A stretch of DNA of 64,000 nt from Phoronis australis. Its lineage: Eukaryota > Phoronida > Phoronidae. The stretch spans positions 649,170 through 713,169 of the forward strand of contig NMRA01000092.1 of the NCBI GenBank assembly GCA_002633005.1, read 5' to 3'. How positions within the stretch are numbered: the stretch's first letter is position 1; every line of letters starts with the position of its first letter. A program made the position numbers and the translations under genes. This document shows, one piece after another, positions 51,701 to 58,174 of this stretch. The notes under the pieces are model-generated. The model saw nothing but the letters and a program-made list of their open reading frames with translations. It searched no databases and had not been told where the DNA came from.

Positions 51701-52291
51701 ACATCACTAATGACAGTTTCAGTTATAAGTTCAAAATTTTCGAGAAACGTTAAAAAACAGGAATAAGTGGTATCGGCATTTTTAGGATATACAATACAAC
51801 TACAAGTACGTGTATTTGAGTATTTTGACCGAGTGTGCAGAGTGCAGCCCTTACTATGACTAGGGTGAAGTCTGGCAACAATGCCAAGAGAAGGCTGCAC
51901 AGAGGAAGAGTGATTGAAATACCCAGTGCATTTAAACAGGTTGGAACCATGTAAAGACACAGGCACCGATTCTAAGGCGTGACTTCGATGCTTGCATGGA
52001 GTTGTATATATAGCTTAAGTCAATGTCAACAGCCAACAAGCAGGAGTTAATGAGTTCACCCGTCAGAGACATACTAGTTGTGCATATGTCTACAATGAAC
52101 ACAGCAGATTGAGGACAACTTCCCAAGTATTTAAGGTCTAAAGACTGACAACTGACTGGTACCGTTAGATCTACGCTGACCAAACCAAAATATTTACTCA
52201 CGTCTTCAAATAAACTGCCGACGTTTGCGGTTATAATCAGCATTTTTACGGCATCCAGCGTAACAGGCTGCTTGCTACTATCTTCCTCCAT
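15061..52291 (-). CDS. INPP5A: Type I inositol-1,4,5-trisphosphate 5-phosphatase (INPP5A-like), complete, 14 coding exons
   Basis: The family removes the 5-phosphate of Ins(1,4,5)P3 and Ins(1,3,4,5)P4, ending calcium signalling, and is membrane-bound by C-terminal prenylation. Exons (5' to 3'): 52202-52291, 36340-36381, 30340-30440, 29200-29287, 28014-28077, 26819-26922, 24671-24723, 23754-23873, 22836-22920, 21966-22130, 20791-20864, 18867-18978, 16241-16306, 15061-15789. They total 1893 bases (630 residues) with every phase agreeing. Visible motifs: TANVGSLFED (21-30), LQEIGGK with catalytic-type Glu (58-64), NIHLFHDASN (187-196), FGDFNFRLD (235-243), RCPAWCDRIL (346-355), GDHKPV with catalytic His (385-390) and CAIL-stop (627-630) after nearby Cys 623 and 625. 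The start is supported by an in-frame TAG eight codons upstream. Human INPP5A has 412 residues; the excess is a Ser/acidic tail after residue 400. Confidence 0.93.
16241..16306 (-). CDS. INPP5A: INPP5A exon 13 (GDHK motif)
   Basis: 66 bases, phase 0 at both ends, between CTTTTTCAG and GTAACT. It encodes EFPYSKPVYHIIGHKTCMGD plus HK. The final GDHK carries the catalytic-type His of the endonuclease/exonuclease/phosphatase fold. Confidence 0.9.
16388..16830 (+). repeat. R3 dispersed repeat
   Basis: Shares 'tctccaaaatgctgttagg', 'gtcccacttctgcatgag', 'gagatttcatctcaagc' and 'catggtcatgtgacctaatt' with copies near 25010, 25800, 37460 and 41430. It lies in INPP5A intron 12 and includes the ten-base tandem GATACTCTCA (about four copies, 16463-16497). 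Confidence 0.65.
17030..17470. repeat. Cluster of 'ggacgccc' repeats
   Basis: The phrases 'gggcgtccaaatggac', 'atggacgccctggcaagg', 'catttggacgcccactgtc' and 'catggacgccctggaa' occur within about 440 bases of INPP5A intron 12, in both orientations. No coding potential is seen. Confidence 0.45.
17580..17740 (+). repeat. R3 fragment
   Basis: Contains 'ctacaggctttctacttt' and 'gtagacatttggttaaatac', the 3' end of the R3 family (compare 37860-37935). Confidence 0.5.
18450..18660. repeat. R2 dispersed repeat
   Basis: Contains 'aaaatttcacctgttcgcc', 'cctaaatcggtgagattt' and 'acaattttgacaattcttt' followed by 'gtgcaaaataagtg'. This order recurs at 22180, 24770, 28110, 28385, 31875, 36760, 45450 and 49915. 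It lies in INPP5A intron 12. Confidence 0.55.
18867..18978 (-). CDS. INPP5A: INPP5A exon 12 (PAWCDRIL motif)
   Basis: 112 bases between a TTGTAG acceptor and GTGAG donor. It encodes YPFSEDINDG, then YSRCPAWCDRILLTHAAKEL. PAWCDR is the second signature of inositol-polyphosphate 5-phosphatases; the Asp and Arg are active-site residues in the family. Confidence 0.92.
19701..19949. repeat. 83-bp perfect inverted repeat abutting an assembly N
   Basis: Bases 19701-19783 and 19866-19948 are exact reverse complements separated by an 82-base spacer, and the right arm stops exactly at N (19949). It lies in INPP5A intron 11. Either a recent fold-back insertion or an assembly inversion artefact at the join. 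Confidence 0.95.
20165..20300 (-). repeat. R3 fragment
   Basis: Contains 'ctacaaaactgtgg', 'gaaagcagaaaacctataaag' (in part) and 'gattatgtgaccatg', matching the reversed R3 end also seen at 5290 and 60700. Confidence 0.5.
20791..20864 (-). CDS. INPP5A: INPP5A exon 11
   Basis: 74 bases between TGTTTCAG and GTAAGT. It encodes VLMYDTELKPFLSRVHEYEV and GFPP, matching the human segment around LYELDISFPPSYPYSE. It ends with two bases of a split Thr codon. Confidence 0.88.
21255..21520 (+). repeat. R1 dispersed repeat, copy 2
   Basis: Same landmark order as copy 1. The central part reads 'cgacgatgaattccgcttcc' and then 'gccgtcatgaaggagaatt'. It lies in INPP5A intron 10, so it is inverted with respect to transcription. 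Confidence 0.7.
21966..22130 (-). CDS. INPP5A: INPP5A exon 10
   Basis: 165 bases, phase 0 at both ends, between TGTTAACAG and GTGAGT. It encodes 55 residues starting NFGEMLNKEL and containing ILTVEKKLFQHH and FFNENGKD, matching VMLQLEKKLFDYF and DNNG of human INPP5A. The open frame continues past 21966, but the GTGAGT donor ends the exon. Confidence 0.9.
22180..22370. repeat. R2 dispersed repeat
   Basis: Begins 'accaatttaggacacatta' and ends near 'aattatttttgtccgaaatt' followed by 'ggcgac', so its ends are imperfectly inverted. It lies in INPP5A intron 9. Confidence 0.55.
22528..22853. repeat. 32-bp minisatellite that repeats the INPP5A exon 9 splice donor
   Basis: Ten phased copies, with 'aatgca' landmarks exactly 32 bases apart from 22554 to 22842. 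The copy nearest the gene overlaps the last 18 bases of exon 9 (codons for TYALVK). On the minus strand each internal unit reads GCATTAGTAAAG followed by GTATGT, giving nine AAG/GTATGT donors in total, the true one at 22836/22835. Variants are GTAAAG versus GGTAAAG context (ATTAG/ATTGG) and GTGTTTAC versus GTATTTAC. The first copy (22528-22560) is degenerate. Confidence 0.95.
22836..22920 (-). CDS. INPP5A: INPP5A exon 9 (FGDFNFRLD motif)
   Basis: 85 bases between ATTCTCAG and GTATGT. It encodes FETDDIEKLPAF, then LFGDFNFRLDTYALVK. FGDFNFR is the first signature of the 5-phosphatase family; Asp and Asn contact metal and phosphate. Human continues RLDSKSVVE, so the AAG/GTATGT donor is the expected boundary. 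Its last 18 bases are part of the adjoining minisatellite. Confidence 0.92.
23754..23873 (-). CDS. INPP5A: INPP5A exon 8
   Basis: 120 bases between GTTTCAG and GTACAT. It encodes KFDLINIHLFHDASNLTALE, then RSPSTYSEFRNRAFDYALN, very close to the human NIHLFHDASNLVAWE segment. Split codons at both ends agree with exons 7 and 9. Confidence 0.92.
24671..24723 (-). CDS. INPP5A: INPP5A exon 7
   Basis: A 53-base exon between GTTACAG and GTAAGT. It encodes CRWSRKGFLRTRWWLYN, matching human CKWSRKGFIRTRWCIAD. The last two bases join exon 8. Confidence 0.9.
24770..25000. repeat. R2 dispersed repeat
   Basis: Has 'tatttagcacacaatgaggtgg' (in part), 'attccattgcacttctc' and 'attatttttgtgtgaaataag', the R2 landmarks. 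It lies in INPP5A intron 6. Confidence 0.5.
25010..25360 (+). repeat. R3 dispersed repeat
   Basis: Contains 'acgttccactttcgcatgag', 'gatttccatgaaaaactc' and 'caaggtcacgtgaccaaatg'. It lies in INPP5A intron 6, followed by a second copy. Confidence 0.6.
25795..26230 (+). repeat. R3 dispersed repeat, second copy in the intron
   Basis: Carries 'catgtagtaccctagtcat', 'cgacttctacgactcgtg', 'gggtcacatgatctaatc' and 'attctacaggctttctgc' in R3 order. Confidence 0.6.
26589..26740. repeat. R4 palindromic element
   Basis: Arms 26592-26636 and 26660-26704 are near-perfect inverted copies (tgtcagcacgccatctgtt / aacagatggcgtgctgaca) around a 23-base loop. The stretch after the right arm, to about 26740, matches 60277-60368. 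It lies just beyond exon 6 in INPP5A intron 6. Confidence 0.85.
26757..26793. repeat. Short tandem repeat, 'catattcatata'
   Basis: About three 12-base units of 'catattcatata', 25 bases downstream (minus strand) of the exon 6 donor. Confidence 0.85.
26819..26922 (-). CDS. INPP5A: INPP5A exon 6
   Basis: 104 bases between TTTTGCAG and GTAAGT. It encodes KAWEVLEGKEVVSGSIESV, then PIKEKIKFPVHMFPD, corresponding to human KVAGKEIYSDTLES and EKEKFPQDYFPE. Confidence 0.88.
28014..28077 (-). CDS. INPP5A: INPP5A exon 5
   Basis: 64 bases between GTTCGCAG and GTGAGT. It encodes ALGAVYFVHESVSDVQVWNF plus Q, matching human ALGSFYFLHESLKNIYQFDF. Confidence 0.9.
28105..28470. repeat. R2 dispersed repeats, two partial copies
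   Basis: One copy starts 'tctcaccaattcaggacaca' and ends near 'catacaatatggcggacaag'. A second fragment at 28385-28470 has 'aattacaattctgaccatta' and 'gtgcaaaataagtgg'. Both lie in INPP5A intron 4. Confidence 0.5.
29200..29287 (-). CDS. INPP5A: INPP5A exon 4
   Basis: 88 bases between TTTACAG and GTAAGT. It encodes RLLAGKELESYDRGRVFLDE and DFTVEAKFT, aligning with human LLSSDAMKEYNRARVYLDEN and following residues. Confidence 0.9.
29820..30085 (+). repeat. R1 dispersed repeat, copy 3
   Basis: Same landmark order; the centre reads 'gataaattcagcttctcccc' and 'ggccgtcatgatggggaatt'. It lies in INPP5A intron 3. Confidence 0.7.
30340..30440 (-). CDS. INPP5A: INPP5A exon 3 (QE catalytic region)
   Basis: 101 bases between CTATTTCAG and GTATGT. 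It encodes SVNQINPGLLAIHLQEIGGK, then NYEESMQHVNHFV. LQEIGGKNYE matches human CQEFGGKNYE; the Glu is the metal-binding residue of this fold. Confidence 0.92.
31875..32130. repeat. R2 dispersed repeat
   Basis: Contains 'ttacttagcacacaaatggc' and 'gataattttggtaattactt' followed by 'ttgtgtacaataa', in R2 order. Confidence 0.5.
32659..32758. repeat. 25-bp minisatellite, 4 copies
   Basis: Four consecutive units of 'gcgaggcccgtcactgggac' plus 'tgatt', differing at one or two positions each. Confidence 0.92.
32783..33528. repeat. Near-identical direct duplication either side of an N
   Basis: Bases 32783-33154 and 33156-33528 match except for one substitution, one base in an A run and one base near the end. 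The N at 33155 separates them. It may be an unmerged haplotype overlap rather than a real tandem duplication. Confidence 0.92.
33504..33577 (-). repeat. tRNA-derived SINE head
   Basis: On the minus strand it reads GGGGCTTAGCTCAGTTACC near the start (A-box-like) and GGGTTCGAATCC (perfect B box), the two internal RNA polymerase III promoter boxes. The acceptor and T stems do not pair properly, so it is not a working tRNA. The SINE body would continue towards 33156. A truncated copy of the head ends at the N near 33154. Confidence 0.65.
36340..36381 (-). CDS. INPP5A: INPP5A exon 2 (42 nt)
   Basis: A 42-base exon, phase 0 at both ends, between TTCTTTCAG and GTATGT. It encodes PENTLTQWLSEFLK, aligning with human PENLQKNWLREFYQ. 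Confidence 0.9.
37460..37935 (+). repeat. R3 dispersed repeat, most complete copy
   Basis: Runs from 'aggctctgtgggaccctag' through 'ctgttctccaaaacacggtg', 'catggtcatgtgacctaatt' and 'ctacatgctttctacttcta' to 'gacatttggttaaatac'. Used as the reference for other fragments. No long frame is shared among copies. Confidence 0.65.
40480..40632. repeat. Hairpin-forming inverted repeat
   Basis: Left 'ggtaaaagtggggtaa' and 'cttcttcaaaatggct' mirror right 'agccattttgaggaag' and 'tactccacttttaccc'. Pairing with mismatches continues inward almost to the centre. Confidence 0.8.
41430..41660 (+). repeat. R3 dispersed repeat fragment
   Basis: Has 'gtccaaatttggccgacttg', 'gcactgttctctaaaacaa' and 'gatattcatgaaaaaagt' in R3 order. 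Confidence 0.55.
43376..43505. repeat. Degenerate tandem repeat
   Basis: Repeated 'tggcatgaaatttttc' and 'tgtgttaaattttgct' type units of roughly 20-25 bases, diverged along the array. Confidence 0.5.
43880..44289. mobile_element. TIR element (MITE-like), about 410 bp
   Basis: Ends GGACCTTTCATACT (43880-43893) and AGTATGAAAGGCCC (44276-44289) are inverted with one mismatch. Inner 'gcggagcat' and 'atgctccgc' extend the symmetry. No transposase frame is present, so it would be non-autonomous. No target duplication was clear. Confidence 0.6.
45450..45670. repeat. R2 dispersed repeat
   Basis: Begins 'gtttaggacaaaattttgtg' and ends 'ggcaataattttctccgaga' followed by 'atggtgag', a full-length-looking R2 of about 220 bases with weakly inverted ends. 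Confidence 0.55.
45681..45757. repeat. 23-bp tandem repeat, about 3.3 copies
   Basis: Unit tgcacaatgaatttatcatc plus ctt, with copies at 45681, 45704, 45727 and a partial one at 45750. Confidence 0.93.
51093..51121. repeat. Hexanucleotide repeat (gaactc)n
   Basis: Four to five copies of gaactc. Confidence 0.9.
52202..52291 (-). CDS. INPP5A: INPP5A exon 1 with start codon
   Basis: Thirty codons from ATG at 52291 to a GTGAGT donor. It encodes MEEDSSKQPV, then TLDAVKMLIITANVGSLFED; the second half matches human VLLVTANVGSLFDD. An in-frame TAG eight codons upstream with no other ATG between them fixes the start. The open frame beyond 52202 is intronic. Confidence 0.92.
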
Positions 52292-52560
52292 GCTCCCGAT
52301 TATTATTCCGCACTATTATAGCAAACTGTAAGCCCGGATTATTAAAAACATCTCCATGTTTTGAAAACGATAGACGAAACACTTTTTGAGCTCCTCCTGC
52401 ACAGAGTACTACTTACGTCATAGAAAGATGGGTATACAATTTTCGGTGACGTCATAAATCTTTTGATTTCTACACCAAGGGGGCGTGAGAAGTTGACCGA
52501 ATGAATAAACGTTACCCACGTATTTCGCGCGCGTTAATGAACGGCGTTATTCAATTCTAG
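52292..52560 (-). promoter_or_regulatory. INPP5A: Putative INPP5A 5' UTR and promoter region
   Basis: Placed by position upstream of the start codon. It contains a locally CpG-containing patch ('tttcgcgcgcgttaatg', about 52527-52543). No TATA box or initiator could be assigned, so the limits are arbitrary. Confidence 0.3.
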
Positions 52561-54930
52561 AGGACTTAGATTAATTGTTAGCGGTGACAATTTATTATTA
52601 TTGGCTATATTACTGTACGTTCCTGTTTTTACAGCATAGGTCGTCTAAACATATTTGAAAACGGGCACTAAATTGTTCATAGCCTTACGTGTATTTCGAA
52701 AATTTGAGAAAACTTGTAAAACGAAGACAGTTTTACTGCAAACAACATTTTTCCAAAGGCAAGGGATAACGGAGACAATTATTTCGTTTTTTCTCGAAAT
52801 TAATTTTATATGACTTGAGAAAATAAGTGATTAACTGACAGATATAATTGCTGCACACTCCTGATTGTTGAAAACTAATATAGGGCCTAGATCTTTTCAT
52901 ATTTAGGGGCCCAGGAATTTAAGGGAGCCATTAGCGAGATTCAAGTTGCTACTCTTTCCGTGTTTTTATTGAAAAATTATTAAGGGACCTCTCATGGAGA
53001 GAGGGCCCAATATTGGAATCGATTAACCCAATTTTCATTTTTTGTGTAATCGTACAACCGGTTTTCATGTCGAGGTAGGTCACTTCTTGAAGGGTCACAC
53101 AACTATGGAATAAACTGTCACTCTTTTCCGGGCTTAATAATGTTAAGCCTTTCATCTTACGGTGTCCCATTTCAGACGGGACCCTCTCTCGGTGGGGCGG
53201 TTCTGGGGAATTTTCCCTTTGTCCGTCTATACATGTAAATCTGACACTGCCAAGTATTTACGAGGGGAACTGAGATTCCAAATTCATCAAAAAACACAAA
53301 ACATTCGTTCACAGTACAGCAGTATCAAGACATTGGACCCAAACAAGCAAAATAGGGGAGAAATACAATAGGATTGACCGCCATCGAAAGGGTGGAATTT
53401 TGAAGAACGTGAAGACCACTATTTGTGGATTACACAAAAGGACTATTTCCGATGGTTAGTTATAAAATAATGTTACCTTTTCCCCATAGTATCACAAGAA
53501 TAGTACTTCTATTGAAGATCGTTACTAGGAGTTGTTTATACGGAATTCGCACACATGTCGAAAAGACTGTCGAGGTTACGGTTTCTGATCGTCAACGAGG
53601 TACTCTAAGTGCTCGTAACAATGAACAAAGATTACAGTGTTTTGTGGAGTTCAAGTTTAAGTCTTGAACCGTTATAGGAACCTCTGAAATGAGCAAAAAC
53701 ACACCTTAACGTGAATGCCCCGTCTCCCTTCCCGCTGGTTACCCCTCAAAAATCTGCGAGCATGCCTGCGGAAATTGCTTCTAACATTTCGTTTTGATAA
53801 ACAAATTCGTATATTTAGGCTATGTACTGGTTCAACAGATTCATGGATGATACTGGACAATTAAGTGGTAATTTTATAAGAATTGATGAAGTCTCAAAGT
53901 CTCAGTGAATTTAATTGCAGTCTGAAGTTGTAAAACTGATCTCTATAACCCGATCCCCAAATAGTACAGTACACTGACGATTTATGTCTATCTAAAATAA
54001 CTCTCTAAGTCATCTAATGAAAATGGGGCAGTTTCGAAAAATATACTCACAATTCAAATGACAATAAATGCATTGATTTTTACTAAGGTGCAAAATTTGT
54101 CGTTTACACTCACAAGCAGGTGATCAAAAAGGAATTAAGTCATTAAATCAAGGTAAACGTATTGCTCTTGGAATCGAGTGTTAGTTTCTGATTTAGATTT
54201 AATGTATTTACGAAAATCGACTGATTGACTGGTGATTTTTTGACAATTAGAAGCTAATCTTGTAAGAAATGGTGGTGCCTGAGTGAACTTATTTGCAGGT
54301 TGACATTGGGAAAAGTCGATCTATCATCAGATCGCCAAATAACAAAAGTACACTAAACGATTTTTGTGTATCTGAATTAAGTCTAAAGGATACTGATGAA
54401 TGTCCTCACAATTCAAATGCCAATAAGTTGTTTATTGACTTAGAAACTAGATTAGTGGTTTAAATTCACAAACCGTAGATCGAAAAAGAAATCCTTATAT
54501 GAATCAAATTAAACTCAGTGGTCATTAACTTGGAAAGGTTGTCTTCGCACGTCCTCGATATTTTAGTTTCCAGTTGTACTTAGCTATGAGTTTTTTTTCA
54601 AAACTGAATCGTTTGCATGCCATCCCCATGCACATTACAAAGACGGAGCCCGTCATGACTGACGCACTCGGGTTAAAAATAAGGTGTAATCATGCAGCAA
54701 GCCCGCGCAGAATTGAATCTCATCTCCAGGGGTTGAAGTGTGTACATTTTTGGGACTCACTATCTACCACTTTCCCCCAGAAACTGGACTACTGGCGGTG
54801 TTTCAACAAAGGCGGTGTTTCCAAAGGCACTATACCAAGGACCTCGGGACCTCACCTTTGCAAAGAATACCTTCAGAGTACGACCATCATAATGTAAATT
54901 TTCACGAAACTGTATCATAACAAATCCTGA

Positions 54931-55110
54931 CCTTAGAGCCAGCGCAGATTGATAGGTACGAGCTAAGCTACCTGTCTCAAGTGGATCATAGCTGAGCTGA
55001 CCAGTAACTAGCCTAGTTAATAGAATTTCGTATTTTCACGCTGTTAGATCTCAGCTACAGTTACCTGAGACAGCTCCCAACTCAGTACCGTCAGTGCGCT
55101 GGCCCTAAGG
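54931..55110. repeat. Inverted-repeat element, about 180 bp
   Basis: Ends 'ccttagagccagcgca' and 'tgcgctggccctaagg' are inverted with one mismatch; inner parts ('ggtacgagctaagctacctg' against 'cagctcccaactcagtacc') are partly complementary. It is followed by a G run and an N. Confidence 0.6.
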
Positions 55111-55315
55111 GGGGGGGGAAGTAGAGGGGGAGGGGGNGGCCATAAGAAGGGGAGTTGTTTGTCTTCTTTACGGGCCTGCTCATCAATAAGTAAATTTTCG
55201 AACTGTCCCTAGTTCTCACTAAAAGTTAACATGCTTGACCTTTTTACAGCCTATGCATTTTTCACAATAGAGGAAGTTGTTCGGAAGAGACTCGCGGATG
55301 TCGACCAGATTGTCG

Positions 55316-55500
55316 AGGGTATGATATGTTGTGTGACCTTGTACAGTGTACATGTCGAACGGATTAAGGTGCTTAAGTACATGTACTGTCAATCGGACTT
55401 GTCGATCAATGAGATTGTTGCGGATATGATTTTTGGTGACCTTGTATAGTGTATATGTCTAACGGATTAAGGTCTTCAAAGTACATGTACTGACAATCGT
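55316..55500. repeat. Diverged tandem duplication, about 105-bp period
   Basis: Both halves contain 'tgaccttgta', 'aacggattaaggt' and 'aagtacatgtactg' followed by 'caatcg', in the same order. Confidence 0.75.
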
Positions 55501-57816
55501 AAAAAGATTTCAACTATTTTTAAAGCGTGAGTTTAACTCCAATATGAACTTTTTCATTAATACTCAAAAGCAAAATTAAAATAGTTATCCGAATTAGGCG
55601 TCGATAAAAATTTTAAATGAAGAATAATGTATTCTCTTCCTCATTTCATTACAAAAGATCTGAACTTAAAATTAGTACTTGTTATTGAAGACGATACTTG
55701 TTCTTTTTGTAAAGAGACAGCTGAGACATAAAAATCCATATACGTATTGAAGTACCTGTTAACAAATTCGCGCTGTAAAAGTTTATTTGCAATGTAATAA
55801 GATTCCGTTATCAATTAATTTACGCCGTTAAGAATTAATTTGTGCACGTAATTAACGTTCGTAACTCCATTTCATTAATGAGCATCTTTCGGTCAGAATT
55901 AATGTGAGTATCACATTTCTTTGTTTCTCAGTAACAAACAAAAATAGCGAACTCACTTTTTTATTAGTATTACTCAGTTTGTCCAGTTGGCGGCATTGCG
56001 GCATCGGCGGACTTAGCAAGAGGAGCAGAGGTACAATTTTCCTGATTCTTGTCAAAACTGAGGGGTAACACTCGAGATTTAGAAAGTCGACAAGTAGTTG
56101 ATATCATATGATATCATTTCGGGTTCTCAGTTGCCGATTACCGACATTAGGTCAGTGACCCGTCCGTCCTCCGACCGGGGTTATCACTGATTGTTATAGT
56201 TACGCCTCAACTCGATGGACATGACATTTTATCATTGGTCTAACAAGTCCTTCCGAGGATCTCAATAATTGGAAACGCACACACGCCCTGAGTGACATGT
56301 TATTCGCTTGCTACGCCCATTTCAACAGCACTAAAATCGACCCTGTCAAATTGTTTTCAAAATTACTTTCAGTGTTTTCTAAATTAGAGATTTGTGATTT
56401 ACATTAGAGAGAAAGATATTTTGAAATGTTGTCGTCGTTGTTTGATTTCACAATAAGAACAAGTCATGTAAATAATGAATAATTATAATTGGCACGTGTT
56501 TGTATCCTCCGAGGTAATTACTTTCAAATGTGTTGTCCACTATTATTTTATATCAAGCTTTGTACAAACTTGACGTAAGTTGTGAGGCAATATTATTAAC
56601 GATGCTTGAACATAGTCTCATATGCAAGGGCTCCGTTGATACATACATTCAACACATGTTTCTTGCAGAAGATTTCGTCAATGTGTAGAACTCAAAAATG
56701 TCCTCATTAGTCGTTTTCATCATTTTCGAAATAAATTTGCTAAATACCTCCTTTCAAAAATATCATTTGAAAAAAAAAATAATAGAAAGGAGAAATGTTA
56801 GAGTTTGTCCGGAATAACTGACATTTGCTTAATGATTTACCGATATTGTTGTAATTGTGGAGTCAGCGAAAATAGCGATTGCGAAAATTTCGTGACCGCT
56901 ATATAAAACGGAGATGTTTCCAATGAGAAAAAATGTTTTCCCGCCAACAAAAATGGAAACCTACTTTTTCTGACAGGATTTAGCGTCCTAAGCTAAGAGA
57001 AGGTACAAAATTTTGACTTTAGGTCAATGTTTCCTTAGTGTAGGTTAAGCTCACTTATCCGAAGGTGATTGCTCTCTGATGCGTTTAAGAAAGATTTTAT
57101 GTCACAAACAGAAACTCTTCAGGCGCTCGCCCTAAACTCTCAAAATTTTTGTTTTTCAACCTCCATATTTCGTACCTGAATTGAAAAACCTTGGATTTAT
57201 TTTTCAAAGTCAACCAAAACTGTTTTTTTCAGCGGTACAGTTAAAAATGCAGACCCTTTTCGGAGAGGATGTCTTGAGGGTTCAGTGGTTCCACTGTTAA
57301 AAGAATCCCACTGTAAGCGTAGCAGTCCCATTTGTACGCCGTTTCCGTTTTTCTACTCATATCACAAAAGATATTGATTTCCGTCAAACACGAGTGTACA
57401 AATAACCATTATATTTCTATTTTTTTTTAAAAATGTATCCATGAGCTAATTGGTTTAATTTAATCTTAATTTTACGCTTTATTTCCGAGTGGCTTTCGAT
57501 ATTTATGGTTATTGATTTTTGCGGTTTTACCGTTACCTGATTGATAACTTCTAAGAGCGACGACCGTCGTTTTAATTGAGGAAATACTAAACGCAGTTAG
57601 AGACTTTAGTGTCCTTCCGTTGTCGATCCAAGGTTAGCAACACATTAGCGAAAATGTTATTGAAAACATATTCAGGGACTTGATAATGAAAATAAATGTG
57701 CTGCAACTACTATTGTAACGCCAATGAGATTTCAAGCCGGAATCTTTTTTATCATGCACTGACAAGCATTTTGCCAATGAGCTATATGTAATTTTGCATT
57801 CTACTACCAAGGTAAC

Positions 57817-58174
57817 CTACATTGTACATATAGATATGCCTGTTTCGAGTTTATAGTTTAAACCTATCAGGAGCTGATCGAGAGGCGATGTGGTGTTTCT
57901 TTGACTAAACTGGTTGCAGAGGTTTCGTGGGCCAATCGGTTTGGTGTAACAGGGAACGGAAGAGAGTGTCTGGTGACAAGGGTTATCATGCAGACAGATC
58001 ATCGCAGTGGTTGTGGAGAATGAAGACTGCTGCAAGGGAAATAAAAGCTCTGGTTTCCCTGAAGCTTGAAGTTTCTGGAGGGAAATGGCAAGGGACGCAA
58101 ATGCCCGTGATACAGTCCTAGGCCGAGATTGGTTACCTCGACTGGCACGTCTCGGTGATTTATAGACCGAGAAA
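57817..58174 (-). CDS. Probable terminal exon of the right-hand gene
   Basis: The frame continues correctly from the exon at 60015-60125 (split Ser codon) after a CCTGCAG acceptor with a poor pyrimidine tract, and ends at a stop at 57817. The first about 45 residues (SVYKSPRRASRGNQSRPRTV onward) are basic and plausible. The rest may be fortuitous, so the true C-terminus could differ. Confidence 0.45.

Larger units (their letters stand above)
36382..52201 (-). other. INPP5A: INPP5A intron 1 (about 15.8 kb)
   Basis: First introns are commonly the longest, as here. It holds R2 copies (about 36760-36995, 45450-45670, 49915-49985), R3 copies (37460-37935, 41430-41660, 42090-42165), a hairpin at 40480-40632, a TIR element at 43880-44289, and tandem repeats at 43376, 45681 and 51093. 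No nested gene could be supported. Confidence 0.85.
52561..57816. other. Intergenic DNA between INPP5A and the right-hand gene
   Basis: AT-rich, without a supportable exon on either strand. It holds a TIR-like element (54931-55110), a G-rich patch with an N at 55137, and a local tandem duplication (55316-55500). Confidence 0.55.

Noticed and set aside
55081-55140. Possible G-quadruplex promoter element
   Set aside because: The G-rich run includes an N and sits at the end of an inverted-repeat element; sequence quality is too poor to interpret.
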